Of a DNA stretch of 64,000 nt, positions 35,911-47,046 are shown piece by piece. Position numbers and translations under genes: made by a program. How positions within the stretch are numbered: position 1 is the first letter of the stretch; every line of letters starts with the position of its first letter. The notes under the pieces were generated by a model, which saw only the letters and a program-made list of their open reading frames with translations, did not search any database and was not told the origin of the DNA. Source of the stretch: Corbicula japonica (taxonomy: Eukaryota; Mollusca; Bivalvia; Venerida; Cyrenidae); assembly GCA_038501625.1 (NCBI GenBank), contig JAZAYU010000008.1:11160938-11224937 (forward strand), in the 5' to 3' direction.

Positions 35911-37370
35911 ATTTGGTATTCAGAAAGGCCTTCAAAGTGAATATGATGTGTTAAAAGTTTTCTATTTTTAACGTTTTATGAAATTACTTTACTGTCCCAG
36001 ATACTGATGAGCTTATTTTTGTTCATAATAACTGTAATATTTGACTGCAGAACTTGCCGCAGCTTTGTTGCTTGGTGGATATGAGGCTAGCTTCAAACAC
36101 GTCCTCTGGGTCAATCCTAAGCTTAAGAGCAACTTCTATACACATTTATGTGTTACTTCAAGGTTTTCATTGTGTAAGATAAAAATAATTGCAACTTGTA
36201 CAAATTTAACTGCACAACTGAAATTTGAACTCAAGGACTTGTCAGAATTGCTCAGTTACATGTATGTTAGAAAAATCTGTCAATCTTGGTAACAATCAGC
36301 TGACGTGTTGAACAGTGTGAAGATTGCCTGAAGTAGGTATGAAGGGCCACATGAAGAGATCATAGCTGTGAACCTTTCAACATGATTAGGTGGGAAAATG
36401 TCTTCTAAAATGTGGGAAGTTGGTGTGAAAAAGAGAAATATTTAACATCCTAGTGTAGGTAAACTGTTGCTGACTGAATGTCTTCAATAAAAACTGCTTA
36501 TTGTTAGAGCTATTGGGTATATAGACTATCATATGTTTGACCTCATGTTTGAGAAATTGTTATATATCGTGTGACAAAAGTTCGACCCTTAAAAACTGGG
36601 AGACCAAGGCTTTTATTCTGGAGACTTCACATTACTATGTAACAGATATGCAAAATGTAGTCCAGCTAAAAACTGACGACAGTCAGCAAAATGTAGTTCA
36701 GCTAAAAACTCATAAACATAGTATAAAATTATATGATACTGTTAGATATGGGTAACAGTATTGACATTTTTGTTTGGGATTTTCATTACTTCAACACAAT
36801 TAGTAACAAAACTCAATTACATAAATATACAAATACTTAAATAGGAGGTCTGAAAGCTGGAGTTCTTTCAATCAGACGGAGTTTTAAATAGACAACTCAT
36901 TATTCATTTAAAATTTATACATCTAACCATCGCCTTTTTATAGATGAAAATCTTTAAATTTGAATATCTGTTAACTTTTTATGCATACCCCATTTCCTGT
37001 TTTTGAAAATACCAACATGTGAATATTTTACAATAGACCTACAATTTCAACCAATTAAATGTAAATTAAAAATCTAGCTAGCTATAACAAGGTTTGATTT
37101 AACACTGGCGGCATTGTGTCCCTTCAAACTTAATGTGTCTCTATTGAACTCAACAATCAAACCTTCTCCTTATTCAAACATACTTTGAAAAATGTTTTCT
37201 AAGCATGCAAATTCTCTCTAGCTTTCATTTAGTTTCACACACTCATAAGGGGGGCATAAAAACTGATAGAATTTTTAATGCAACAAACCATGGATTTCTC
37301 CAATTATGAGAAGCTGAACATTTGAATATAAGCCTTTAATTAGCTTATGTCTCGGAGGCATGTCTCGGAG
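35911..37370. other. No gene or repeat recognised
   Basis: AT-rich. A short direct repeat (AAAATGTAGTTCAGCTAAAA-like) occurs twice at about 36652-36705. ORFs of 72-83 codons have no recognisable motif. Confidence 0.4.
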
Positions 37371-37620
37371 GCGACGTGTAGATCCAGTTTGATCAGGATC
37401 TACACTGCTCCCCCCTGGAATCCTTAACAGCCATATTTCATGGAGTTATGAAGCGACCCATATAGATCCAGATCAGGCTTGACTTTTGTTCAGGCTGACC
37501 AGGATCTACACTGCTCCCCCCTGGAATCCTTAACAGCCATATTTCATGGAGTTATGAAGCGACCCATATAGATCCAGATCAGGCTTGACTTTTGTTCAGG
37601 CTGATAAGGATCTTTACTTG
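37371..37620. repeat. Family-1-derived sequence with a 106-bp tandem duplication
   Basis: TACACTGCTCCCCCCTGGAA starts at 37401 and again at 37507; the two 106-bp units are almost identical. Each carries a GATCCAGATCAGG half-site and a GGATCTACACTG half-site, so the duplication boundary lies within the palindrome. Confidence 0.85.
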
Positions 37621-37849
37621 TTGTTACTTAAAGGCATTGTATCATGGTGTATGACACTAACCCCTTTCTATTTTCCTGTTAGAATATTTTAGGCCCATAG
37701 TAGACCCTTATCAATCTGCACATCCATGCTTTCTAAATAGGATTTACAATGTTAGTTTAAAACCCTACACTCAATTTGAATTTATTGTATTGGAATGTCC
37801 CCTAGATATTTGAATATTCAAATGTTCAAATGTTTGTTGCCATCCCCAA

Positions 37850-37912
37850 TATAAATCTAGATCAGCTGGCATATCCCTGTCATCTTACCATGATCTACAC
37901 TATTTGTGACTT
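37850..37912. repeat. Family-1 MITE fragment
   Basis: AATCTAGATCAGCTGGCATA and CATGATCTACACTATTTG. Confidence 0.55.
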
Positions 37913-37961
37913 GATGAAAAAATTAAATTAAATTATGAAATAATGAGCATAAAACTTGAAG

Positions 37962-39196
37962 AAACTAGAATTATCACTGAAAGTGATTAAATACCCCCAC
38001 ATGTATGCTTGATAATTGAACTGGGAATGCTTCGAATCAATGGCATAATGTGCCCCACTTTCAATCCAAAGTGTCGTCTTCACAGTAGCCACATATTCAG
38101 CAAGTTTCATCACAATATCTCATTCCTTCTAAATTTATTGAGCAGAAATGGTTTAAATATGTTAGTAACAGTGGCCTTTATCTAACTTTTATCTAAGAAC
38201 TGTGTGCCAAACATTGTTTATGAGAAATCATCCAGAAACCTTTTTTTCTATTTTTAGTAACAGTGACCTTGACCCCATCAGGCCCAATTTCAATACCAAG
38301 TTTCATCTTCACAGACACTACCTATATAGCAATTTTCATCACAATATCTCATTCTGAACCAAAGTTATTGAGCATACAGTTTATTTTCTATTTTTAGTAA
38401 CAGTGACCTTGACCCCACAGGCCTTGAATCCCAAAAGACATCTTCACAAAAACCATCAATACACCAAATTTCATTTAAGAATCTCATTCCAAGCTATAGT
38501 TACTGAGTGGAAACGAAGTTTTGAAGTTTAAATAACAGTGACCTTGACCTTGAACCCACAGGCCCCAAAGTCAAACCTAATCTTTATCTTGTTATGTTAC
38601 ATCTGTGTCCCAAAAAATAATTAAATCTATGAAGTATTTCATGAGTTATAGTCCAGAAACAATTTTTCTTTTTTAAGTTACAGTGACCTTGACACTGACC
38701 CCTCAGGCCCCAAAGTCGAACTCGACCTGTATCTTCTGATATTACATATATGTACCAAAAAAGGATTTAATCTGTGAAGTTTTTCATGAGTTATTATCTG
38801 GAAACCCTTTTTCTATTTTTAGTAATACTGACCTTGACATTGACCCCACCAGCCCCAAAGTCGAACTTGACCTGTATCTTGTGATGTTACATCTATTTAC
38901 CAAACAAGGATTAAATCTGTGAAGTGTTTCATGAGTTATCATCCGGAAACCATTTTTCTATTTTTAGTAACAGTGACCTTGACACTGATCCCACCAGCCC
39001 CAAAATCGAACTTGACCTGTATCTTATGACGATATATCTGTGTACCAAACATTATTTAATTCTGTCAAGCCTTTCATGAGTTATCATCTGGAAACGAAGA
39101 ATCCCACCGACCGACCGACAGACCGACAGACCGACCGACCGACCGACAAGCTCACTCCTATATACCCCCTCAAACTTCGTTTGTGGGGGTATAAAA
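37962..39196 (+). mobile_element. Helentron-like element 4
   Basis: CTAGA start (37965), 5' motif ATACCCCCACA (37991-38001), six ~145-bp units, a CCGA/CAGA tract (39107-39148), and a 3' hairpin 39161-39193 with arms TATACCCCC and GGGGGTATA plus an inner CAAAC/GTTTG stem. TGTGGGGGTAT (39182-39192) is a perfect 11-base inverted repeat of the 5' motif. The best preserved of the four elements. No ORF. Confidence 0.8.
38160..39090. repeat. ~145-bp tandem array, six units
   Basis: AACAGTGACCTTGAC blocks at about 38261, 38401, 38536, 38681, 38827 and 38981, with CATGAGTTAT and GGAAACC between. Shares only the TTTTTAGTAACAGTGACCTT block with the array at 22790. Confidence 0.92.
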
Positions 39197-39419
39197 ATCA
39201 AAATTCAGTGTAAAATCTGCGACAATTTTAATTGAAGCTACAGCCATTTTGCTACCACATTTTTTTAGTATGTGTTAAATACGTAGTAATGGATGAACAA
39301 TTCCGAATATTTTATCGCTGTAATCACTGGTTTTTGGAAATGTCAGTAAACAGCAGATATGTTTTAAATAAACTTTAATAAAATAAACACATATTTTCGA
39401 GCACGAAATCGGACATCAG

Positions 39420-39566
39420 TTAACACTTTCCTCCATACTCATCTTTATTGTGTGGGTGAACAGTGTAGATCCAGATCAGATGGCATGGATGTGCCAGCTG
39501 ATCTGGATCTACACTGGTCGCACAAAGTCATGCGCAAAAATGCGTATATATGGAGGAAAGGATTAA
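39420..39566. repeat. Family-1 MITE, 147-bp near-perfect palindrome
   Basis: TTAA at 39420-39423 and 39563-39566. Reduced to two half-sites, CAGTGTAGATCCAGATCAG and CTGATCTGGATCTACACTGG, with a short spacer; the whole copy can fold into one hairpin. Confidence 0.88.
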
Positions 39567-40920
39567 AAGAATACATTGTCAAATGGGAAATGATTTTTAA
39601 ACATTAAACCATTTCCTATTTACTCAATGTAAATTTAGTTTACAATTTAGTAAACACATTTGACTAGAAATTGGAAAACTCTATCAGGAAAAAATACCCA
39701 ATGTATTGGCCACAAAAGAATTACAACTCCATACAATGAATTTGTTGTATATGCAAGCAATATAATTTTCCTTGGAAAATCTATTGATGATTAAATGGGC
39801 TGACAGTGAAAACTTATAAATCGTTATAACATGCCTTAATGCAAACTATAAGCCTTGATATTTTCACTTCATATAAACATTATCCATAATGTTTCTTTGA
39901 TTTTTAAAATTTTAAACTATATAAGATACCTTTTAAAAGTGACAGTCCATGATATTTTTTTTATTTTATATGATGCTAATACCATCACACCATCATAAAT
40001 TAAATACAGAAGTTCAAAGTGATATGATGTTATTAAAATATTCATCCAACATAATGCTACGGTAGTTTTTCTTTAATGGGTTTTTTGGTTTTACTCTGGT
40101 GGGTCGTAATTATTTTGTTCTGTTTTTATTAGACTGCGCAAGCCTACATATAATAAATCAGCCTCATTTACATCTCTTAGCGGTGATGCAACAATTTTGT
40201 AATTAATGGCTCTAGTTGTGCAAAATAAGAAAACAAGTTGAATTTCTTGGATCTTTTTTGTGTTTCTGTCCATGTCGATATAAATTCTAACAATTTATGC
40301 AAACACTTACATTTCATTGACATTTTTACATAATAATAAGTCACATCAAATATGTTTCTTTTATTAGATTTATAAGAATAAACATAACAAGAACTATTTC
40401 TTCATGCTACTTTTTCCACAAATACAAAAATAAATTACATAATTAAATTTTATCGAGTTGGACTTTTTGGTGTTCACTTTCACCATAAGTTAGATAGGAT
40501 ACTGCATTTGCTTGATCTATACCCGTTTATTCCTCAGCTCTGGTGAAGAATATTTGTTTACATCTAGAGAAAACTCCAGTTGCTATTTTAAAAAAAACAT
40601 TGGTTCAAATGTGCGTGGCTATTGCATTAGCTCTATGTGCGATGTCATTAGTCTTATCCCCGATGAGGGAGGACCACCAGACCCCCTTCTACCATTCAAC
40701 TTATTCTTCCTTCTTGAAAACTTAACTACACACCTGGTGTAATCTAGCTTTGTTCTAGTATTGAAAAGCTTTGCATGATGTTAGGAAGACTTTCAGTTCT
40801 TTGATTTTGTTTAAATGTTAGAATCCTCTTCACATGGCGATAATTTATACCAAACTATGTGTTCAATCTTTACCTCAATAACCTAAAAGTTTTTCCATCA
40901 ATGCTGTTTATATTTTTATT
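39567..40920. other. No supported gene
   Basis: Mostly AT-rich. A GC-richer patch at 40590-40740 is open in two plus frames (76 and 60 codons) and one minus frame (about 35 codons, includes GRRGSGGPPSSGIRLMTSHI); no convincing splice sites, so no call. Confidence 0.3.
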
Positions 40921-41285
40921 TTAACCCTTTACTCCTTATATACCTTAAAATTCCCTTTAAACACCCCTCCCCTAATAAATGCCCCATGTTATTTTTCGGG
41001 ACATAAATCAGTTGATGCATATATATGTATTATCTTTCAGAATCTAGTTTCAGAATAAAAAAAATTAATAAAAATTGTATGTGCCTCATTTCAGAAAATG
41101 TAATGCCCCTGGGGTGTTTAAAAGGAAGTTTACAGTATTTGCCTTTATGGCATGGGTGAACAGATCAACCAGCACATCTGTGCCATCTGATCAGGATCTG
41201 CACAGTTTGCTTTCTGATTGATTAGGTTATTTCAAACCAAAAATAAAAGTGTATATTCTGAACAGACAGCAGGGAAACTATGGCC
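40921..41285. repeat. Family-1 MITE split by a TA-MITE
   Basis: Left TTAACCCTTTACTCCTTATA (40921-40942 with the target) resumes at 41138 as TTTGCCTTTATGGCATGGGT. Half-sites continue to about 41285 where the copy is truncated. Confidence 0.82.
40943..41135. mobile_element. 193-bp MITE with TA target duplication
   Basis: Flanked by TA (40941-40942, 41136-41137). Left end CCTTAAAATTCCCTTTAAAC and the complement of the right end CTGTAAACTTCCTTTTAAAC agree at about 20 of 24 bases including the following ACCC. TA duplication points to Tc1/mariner-type mobilisation. Confidence 0.75.
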
Positions 41286-42189
41286 ATGTATGTGGACCAA
41301 AAAAGTTAATTTTGTCTAGGAAACAGCGCAGTCTCGAGATATTCTGTTCTATGTGGCTGAAGCAGTCAATTATATGAGTGTAGTAAAAGTTGACTCTTTT
41401 TTTGTAAATAAGCACTGATGAAGTGGTGTTTACTTGATGTTCAGACTGGGCTATTTCACATGTTTTAGATATTTTTATGGACAAAATATTGCTGAAAAAT
41501 CTTCAATATGTTTCTTACCATATTTCCAAGAACTCCAAATCAGTGATTTTGTTAAGACCTTGAGGACCTTGACCCTATAACCTTTAAACCAAGACCATCC
41601 TTCATATTAAGTTGTATACAACCCTTCTATTGTAAAACTTAGTTTCCACCTTAAAAATATGATATTGTTAATTTAAAGAAGAGAATTTTTCAATATAATA
41701 TTCTCTTAAAAGTTAATAGAATCCAGGAAAAGCAATACAAATTCCCCCAAGAAAATCAAGTATGGAAAATATTAACAGTATGATAAAACAAATAAACATT
41801 AATTTTGCAAAAATGTCACAGCTGTGGTTTAATCTCCAAGTTGAAAATAACAATTAAAGAGTTAACATTGTAAAAGATCATAAAGCGTTTAATTCTAGAG
41901 TCTGACACTTTAATTTATAATAGTAATCCACCAAGGGTAAACACTTAGTTCAATGAATTCACTGCTATACTTTTACTCAGATAAAAGCACAGTATAATTA
42001 ACGAACATTCTGCTATACAAAAAAAGAATTTCTATTCCAATCGAAAAATCTAACAAATGATTGGCAAACACTTTCGGATCATGCAGTGAATGGATCACAA
42101 GCAACAACTGGCCATACACAATACCAATGCCACGTTTCATGGTGTTACAAAGAAAATATATAACAAGTAATAGTTCTAAATAATTAGCA
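41286..42189. other. No gene or repeat recognised
   Basis: AT-rich; a lone GGACCTTGACCC block near 41565 may be array debris. Confidence 0.4.
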
Positions 42190-43510
42190 CTTTACTCCAT
42201 GGAACACATGGGTGACAGTGCAGGGTTTTTTTTCCTTAACAAACTGACGCCGATAGTCGGCGTCTTCCCCCGGGAAAAAAATTCCCCAATGTAAATTTTT
42301 TCCCCAACCAAAATCACTTTCCCCTTGTAAAGTGATAATTTTTTTAGCTAAATGTAAACAGAAGCTTAATTTATAGTTATGTTTAATCTATTTCATCTAA
42401 AATCTGCAAAATTTTCACAAATATTTGTTAGAAATTAGGTACGAACGCAACCTAGCATTATTTGTCGAATGTTACTAAATTTAGATTCGCTACGTCACAG
42501 ACACTGTATCCTGGTCGTCAGCTTTAACATTACTGGTACTGGATTATCGTCGTGTTGGGAATTCTGCCTGCCAGTTTTAAGTGGATTTTACAACAGTTGA
42601 GTACCGTTAGCGAGCTTACGGCCGTAAATTACAGCTAATATACAACTCGTCCGCCACATTTCTCGATAACATACGTCCCGCGGACTTCCGAAAAAGAAAA
42701 TCACAACCATCAACGTAGACAGTCGTAGTAAATTTAAACACCCCCTATAATCTTTCAGGTCACACCGTTTACGATTAGATAGAAAACATGTTTTGCTAAA
42801 ACAATAAGCTCCGCCCACTTTAAAAATATCAACCAGTCGATTAAATGCATGCGCGCGCCGGTCTAATTATCGCCGGGGAATGTATTCTGACACCGGCCAA
42901 AAAAAAGAATCTGTTGTTTTGATAATTGGCAATTAATTGAAGATTAACTAAGTAAATTGCTAGTTGTCGTATATTGTCTTCGTCATGTTTTAAACGGATG
43001 CGGCTTGTTTGCACTGTCAGGTAAAACGAACGACGAAAAATGCAAAATAAGAAAAACAGAATACGGCGCCATGTTCTGTCACAAAAATACGAACCGTCAG
43101 GTGGAACAGATTCAAAACTGTGCCGGGCAATAATTTTTATCCCAAGAATTTTATATCCTGTATATTCCGGAGTATTAATTGAAGTCCAGATTTACGATGT
43201 GACTCACAACTACAATAAAAATTAATTATCGCGACATTTAAAAGTCAAAGTACCGTGTAATTTTATGATCATTTATCATCGTTCGTCGCGTGTTGTTGTA
43301 AACATTCACTGTAGCTAATACAAGTAAGAGTGTATAATAAACTAAAATTTCCCCAATTTTGAATTTTTTATGCATTTTTCCCCGTTTGACCAGCGTCCAG
43401 CCTCTTCCCCTCTTCCTTAGAAAAACCCCTGCAGTGTAGATCCAGATCAGCTGGCAGTTATGCTGTCTGAATAGCCAACTGAATCTAAAAGCAAACAATA
43501 CAGATGCTAT
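42190..43510. repeat. Family-1 MITE split by a CAGGG element
   Basis: Left part 42190-42220 (TTTACTCCATGGAACACATG) and right part from 43432 (CAGTGTAGATCCAGATCAGC). CAGTG is duplicated on both sides of the 1.2-kb insert. Confidence 0.75.
42221..43431. mobile_element. CAGGG...CCCTG element A (1211 bp), hAT-like
   Basis: Ends CAGGGTTTTTTTTCC and, complementing the right side, CAGGGGTTTTTCTAAGGAA; 5-bp duplication CAGTG at 42216-42220 and 43432-43436. A perfect hairpin GACGCCGATAGTCGGCGTC sits at 42246-42264. Interior shares TTTTATGCATTTTTCCCC-type text with element B. No transposase ORF. CAG-starting ends with 5-bp duplications fit the hAT5 type among hATs, but that is inference. Confidence 0.7.
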
Positions 43511-43567
43511 TAGCAGACTTTTCATCTTGCAGTTTGCTGGTCCCAGGTAATGTGTGGTTTGAAAGTA

Positions 43568-43805
43568 CAGTTGAACTTGGATGGCTCAAACACCGTTCAC
43601 TCATATACCACCCTTTTCTTGAACACAGTTTGTCTGGTTCCGAACTCTTTACAACTATTTTGTTCTTCCTCCAATCACTCACACTACCCATAACTGTTCA
43701 ACTTTTCCATTGTGATCGGAGGTAGAAAAATTTAGTTATATAGAGTTCAAGTTTGGAACTGGACAGACTGTTCAAAGAGAAGGGTGAGCCACCGAAGTTC
43801 AACTG
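43568..43805. mobile_element. pogo/Tigger-like MITE, 238 bp
   Basis: TA on each side (43566-43567, 43806-43807). Ends CAGTTGAACTTGGATGGCTC and, complemented, CAGTTGAACTTCGGTGGCTC (18 of 20). CAGT start plus TA duplication is typical of pogo/Tigger relatives. Confidence 0.75.
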
Positions 43806-43978
43806 TATGTTTAAAACTAAAATTGTAGCACAGGTAAGCCTTTCCAACAGACCATTTAATATTTTTCCTTCACTTAACAGTTTTTTTAAACATTTTAAGG
43901 CATTTCCTCATCCAAATTAAACATACTTTTCTCACTTGTTCAGTCTATCCCCCTTGTACAATCAGATGTTTGTTGTAA

Positions 43979-44306
43979 CAGGGCTTTTTCATGGGGGTTG
44001 GGGAAAAAGGCCCCTGAACAAACTGGGAATTTTTTTACACGGTACACATTGGTTTTACACAGGTTGCATACATAAATTCAAGCCATGTAGGCTTCACAGA
44101 TCACTGATCAAAAGTAAACAAACTAATTTATTAAACTGAAAAGTCCTTTAATTATATGGATTCTTTTTTTTGTTTCTATTTTATAGGCCAAAAAGTTCTT
44201 TCTTGAAATTGGGATATTTTGTCTTTAAATTGGGAAAAATGGTCCCTGTTTGGCATTGGGAATGGGGCCCATTATCGGACCCGTGAGACTAGCTGAAAAA
44301 GCCCTG
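43979..44306. mobile_element. CAGGG...CCCTG element C (328 bp)
   Basis: TIRs CAGGGCTTTTTCA and its complement at the right (GAAAAAGCCCTG); target duplication TGTAA (43974-43978, 44307-44311). Interior ATTGGGAAAAATGG and GGGAATGGGGCC text matches element B, so C is a short internal-deletion relative. Confidence 0.8.
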
Positions 44307-44311
44307 TGTAA

Positions 44312-44440
44312 CCCTAAACTCCTTAAGATATGACTGTTACCCTTGGGAAAACACCGTAGATCCAGATCAGCCAGCACATACTGGATTAGGATCTACACTG
44401 TTTGCATTTTGATTTAAGTTATTTCTAGTCAATAAGCCTA
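44312..44440. repeat. Family-1 MITE, left-half copy
   Basis: AACACCGTAGATCCAGATCA and GGATTAGGATCTACACTGTT half-sites, then the central TTATTTCTAGTCAATAAG; right half absent. Confidence 0.65.
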
Positions 44441-44459
44441 ATATGGCAAGCGCTTTGCA

Positions 44460-44820
44460 CAATTAATCCGATATCCATGGTTATCAACCAATAACTATAG
44501 ATATTGGCCTGATAACCCTAGTTATCGGCGATTACTAGGGTTACTTCCCAGTATCTATAGTAACTGTTACTGGTGAAAACCCTAGATTTCTGGCGACAAC
44601 CCTAGTTATCTGACCAATAACATTGGATATCGCCAAAAACTATAGTTACAGACTGAAAGACATAATTCTAGGCGTTAACCATGGTTACCAGGCGATATCT
44701 AGGGTTTTCACCATTACCTTTTGATATTGGTATTATTATGCAATAAATATGGATGATAACTATGGTTATCTGCTGAGAACTAAAGTTTTCACCAATAACT
44801 ATGGTACTAAGATGATGAAT
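44460..44820. repeat. Array of ~20-bp near-palindromes
   Basis: About 15 units whose centres (CATG, CTAG or TATA) fall near 44478, 44498, 44520, 44537, 44558, 44584, 44604, 44624, 44643, 44670, 44682 and 44701, then looser to 44815. Each unit has the form (GAT)AACC-TAG-GTTATC, for example GATAACCCTAGTTATC, joined by TGGCGA/CACCAATA-like spacers. Not related to the neighbouring MITEs. Function and origin unknown. Confidence 0.8.
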
Positions 44821-45170
44821 CAATTAACTGAAAGAATATATTCAGTCTTATAGTAAGCATAAAAATGTAACAACCAGTTATGATTTTTTCTGTCTGCCCT
44901 TTGTAAAATTATAGAGAACTTCCTAGAAAAGAGGAGAAATTCCTAGAAAAATAAAAGTAATCTAGAATAAATTACAACTTTCCACTGTATGACAGCTGTA
45001 TGCTTTAATATCATACAGGTTGTTTTTCTGTAGCATATTACTCATAGCTGCCAGGTTCAAGACATATGTAAAAACATCATACAATTTTCATTACAGAAGA
45101 GGTGGACTGAATTTCCATTAATCCACAAACTTACAATAGTGTAAGCCCACAGATTTTTCATACTTAAATA
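44821..45170. other. No gene or repeat recognised
   Basis: AT-rich; nothing supported. Confidence 0.4.
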
Positions 45171-45724
45171 TATTCAAACTTTGCTGGCTCAAACTCCAAG
45201 TGACCAGCCGATTTTGTTTGAGTGATCGGTAGTTTGAGTGATTGGCAGTTAGTAGGTGAGAATGGGCTGTTGTACATTAAACAAATACAAGACATAACAA
45301 AGCACAATATTCCAATTTGATTGTATCATCTCATTAAAATATGTACATGCACAATAGTTAAATAGCTCAAAGGAACAAAAACATAATACAAAACGTACAA
45401 ATATGCTGCTTGTTAATAACATATTAATTCTTATATATCATAGATGTTCGGCTAGTAGATCAATTATTGAATGCATTTTGAATTTTAGTCCGAAATACAA
45501 CTCTTTCAACTATTTTCCAAACTAATTATGCTAATGTTTGACTTTACCTAATTGTGAAAAAAAAACAACATTTATTTTTATCAACCCTGAGTTGAGTTAT
45601 GGGTTGTGCAGGTCATGAGATTTAGAACAACATACTTACACAGAGTTTTAGTTTGGGACCTGACAAACTGTTTGAGACAAGGGTGGTGTTTGAGTGAAGA
45701 TTTTGAGCTAATGAAGTTAGACTG
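45171..45724. mobile_element. pogo/Tigger-like MITE, ~550 bp, degenerate
   Basis: Left TTCAAACTTTGCTGGCTCAA and the complement of the right end CAGTCTAACTTCATTAGCTC are diverged versions of the ends of the element at 43568. Inner text CAAACTGTTTGAGACAAGGG also corresponds. Left boundary approximate. Confidence 0.55.
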
Positions 45725-45945
45725 TAGTTTATTTTATTTTCCCTCTGCATAATAACTGAATCTACAATACAATGTTGGTTAAACATATTTTTATTGTGAA
45801 ATAAGTTGTTTAGTTTTTAAAGTAGGAAGTAGTATATAGGTCTGTTACTCCAAGTTTTTGAAAACAATGACTGTTAATACTGGAATTTGCATTATCACTA
45901 CAATAAAAATGTTCAGAGGATTTCTGGTAAGCATCAGATATGATG

Positions 45946-46486
45946 TTAAAGGGAGATGTGCAAGGTCGAGCAGGTGTACTCGGTAAAATCGTAAACAGAT
46001 CGATCTATGTAACACTTACGTGTACTTTTCACTAAACTCTACATTTCAAACCCTCCAGGAGGACGTTTTCGGTTAATTTTAACATTTTAACGGACCTGAA
46101 AACAATCGGCTGAAGAAATCCCTATACAAAAATACATTCTATATTTAGCGATCATGGGAATATCACGTGGTCATTCAACAATTAAACAACAACAACTACA
46201 ACAAATGGCGACGACGAATGTTGGCAAGGTACACAGAATACGTATTTTGGATGAAGTGATCACGTGACAATCCCAAAAACCACTGTGGGAAATACAAAAA
46301 TAGCTTACCTATGCGTGTCGCATAGGATAGGAAACACCATTTATATCTTTTTTTTTTATAAAATATTGGTTTGAAATATTGTAAATCAATATTTGAGCTT
46401 CAAATAATGATATTCAACTGATTCAACTGATTAATAACCCTTTTCGCAAATCTGTTCCATTCATCAATCCTGCACATCCCCTTTAA
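45946..46486. mobile_element. TTAA-flanked element, ~540 bp
   Basis: TTAA at 45946-45949 and 46483-46486. Ends AGGGAGATGTGCAAGGTCGA and, complemented, AGGGGATGTGCAGGATTGAT. No ORF of note. TTAA duplication is consistent with piggyBac or Kolobok types. Confidence 0.7.
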
Positions 46487-46605
46487 CAATGATGCAGACC
46501 AAGCGAAAACTCGATACCAACTTTTTTATTACAAGTACCACATAGTAGATGTTAATATATCCCATTAAAACTTGCGTGAAAGAACAGAGCCTAGGTCAAT
46601 ATAAT

Positions 46606-46750
46606 CTTCTCGTGATAAACGATTACGAAGTTTAATAATCGATCATCAGTTTGCTGTTCTTTAAGCAGCTCACAAGGGAGACCACTGTATCAGAACAAAA
46701 ACAGTGTTTGATATATGACATCATAGATCAGTGTTATTTTGGTTTTAAAT
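46606..46750 (+). repeat. Dispersed repeat, copy 1
   Basis: Matches the complement of 60674-60805 over about 130 bp at roughly 85% by eye: ATTACGAAGTTTAATAAT, ATCAGTTTGCTGTTCTTTAA and GATCAGTGTTATTTTGGTTT are shared. Class unknown. Confidence 0.75.
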
Positions 46751-46983
46751 AAGCTTTGGAATATGTTCTCCCACTAAGTATTTCTAGAAAAAGATTCATG
46801 TACCTGCAGCCTACACCCTATGCTCATATCAGATACAGTTACAATAAATGCAGCCTGTGGACTAGAAGTGTGGTTCATGTAAATGCTAATTCATACCAGA
46901 AAATACACAGATATCCTTTTGTGATAATATAGTAGTTCTATACAGGGCCCTCATTTCATGATGGTAGGGACCGAATTTTGACC
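46751..46983. other. Spacer
   Basis: No recognised feature before the LINE tail. Confidence 0.4.
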
Positions 46984-46984
46984 A

Positions 46985-47046
46985 CATTCCCATCCCATCC
47001 CATCCCATCCCATCCCATCCATCCATCCATCCATCTATCTATCTAT
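46985..47046. repeat. (CCCAT)n-(CCAT)n-(CTAT)n simple repeat, LINE 3' tail
   Basis: Three related simple repeats in series, directly abutting the LINE 3' UTR on its 3' side. Confidence 0.9.
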
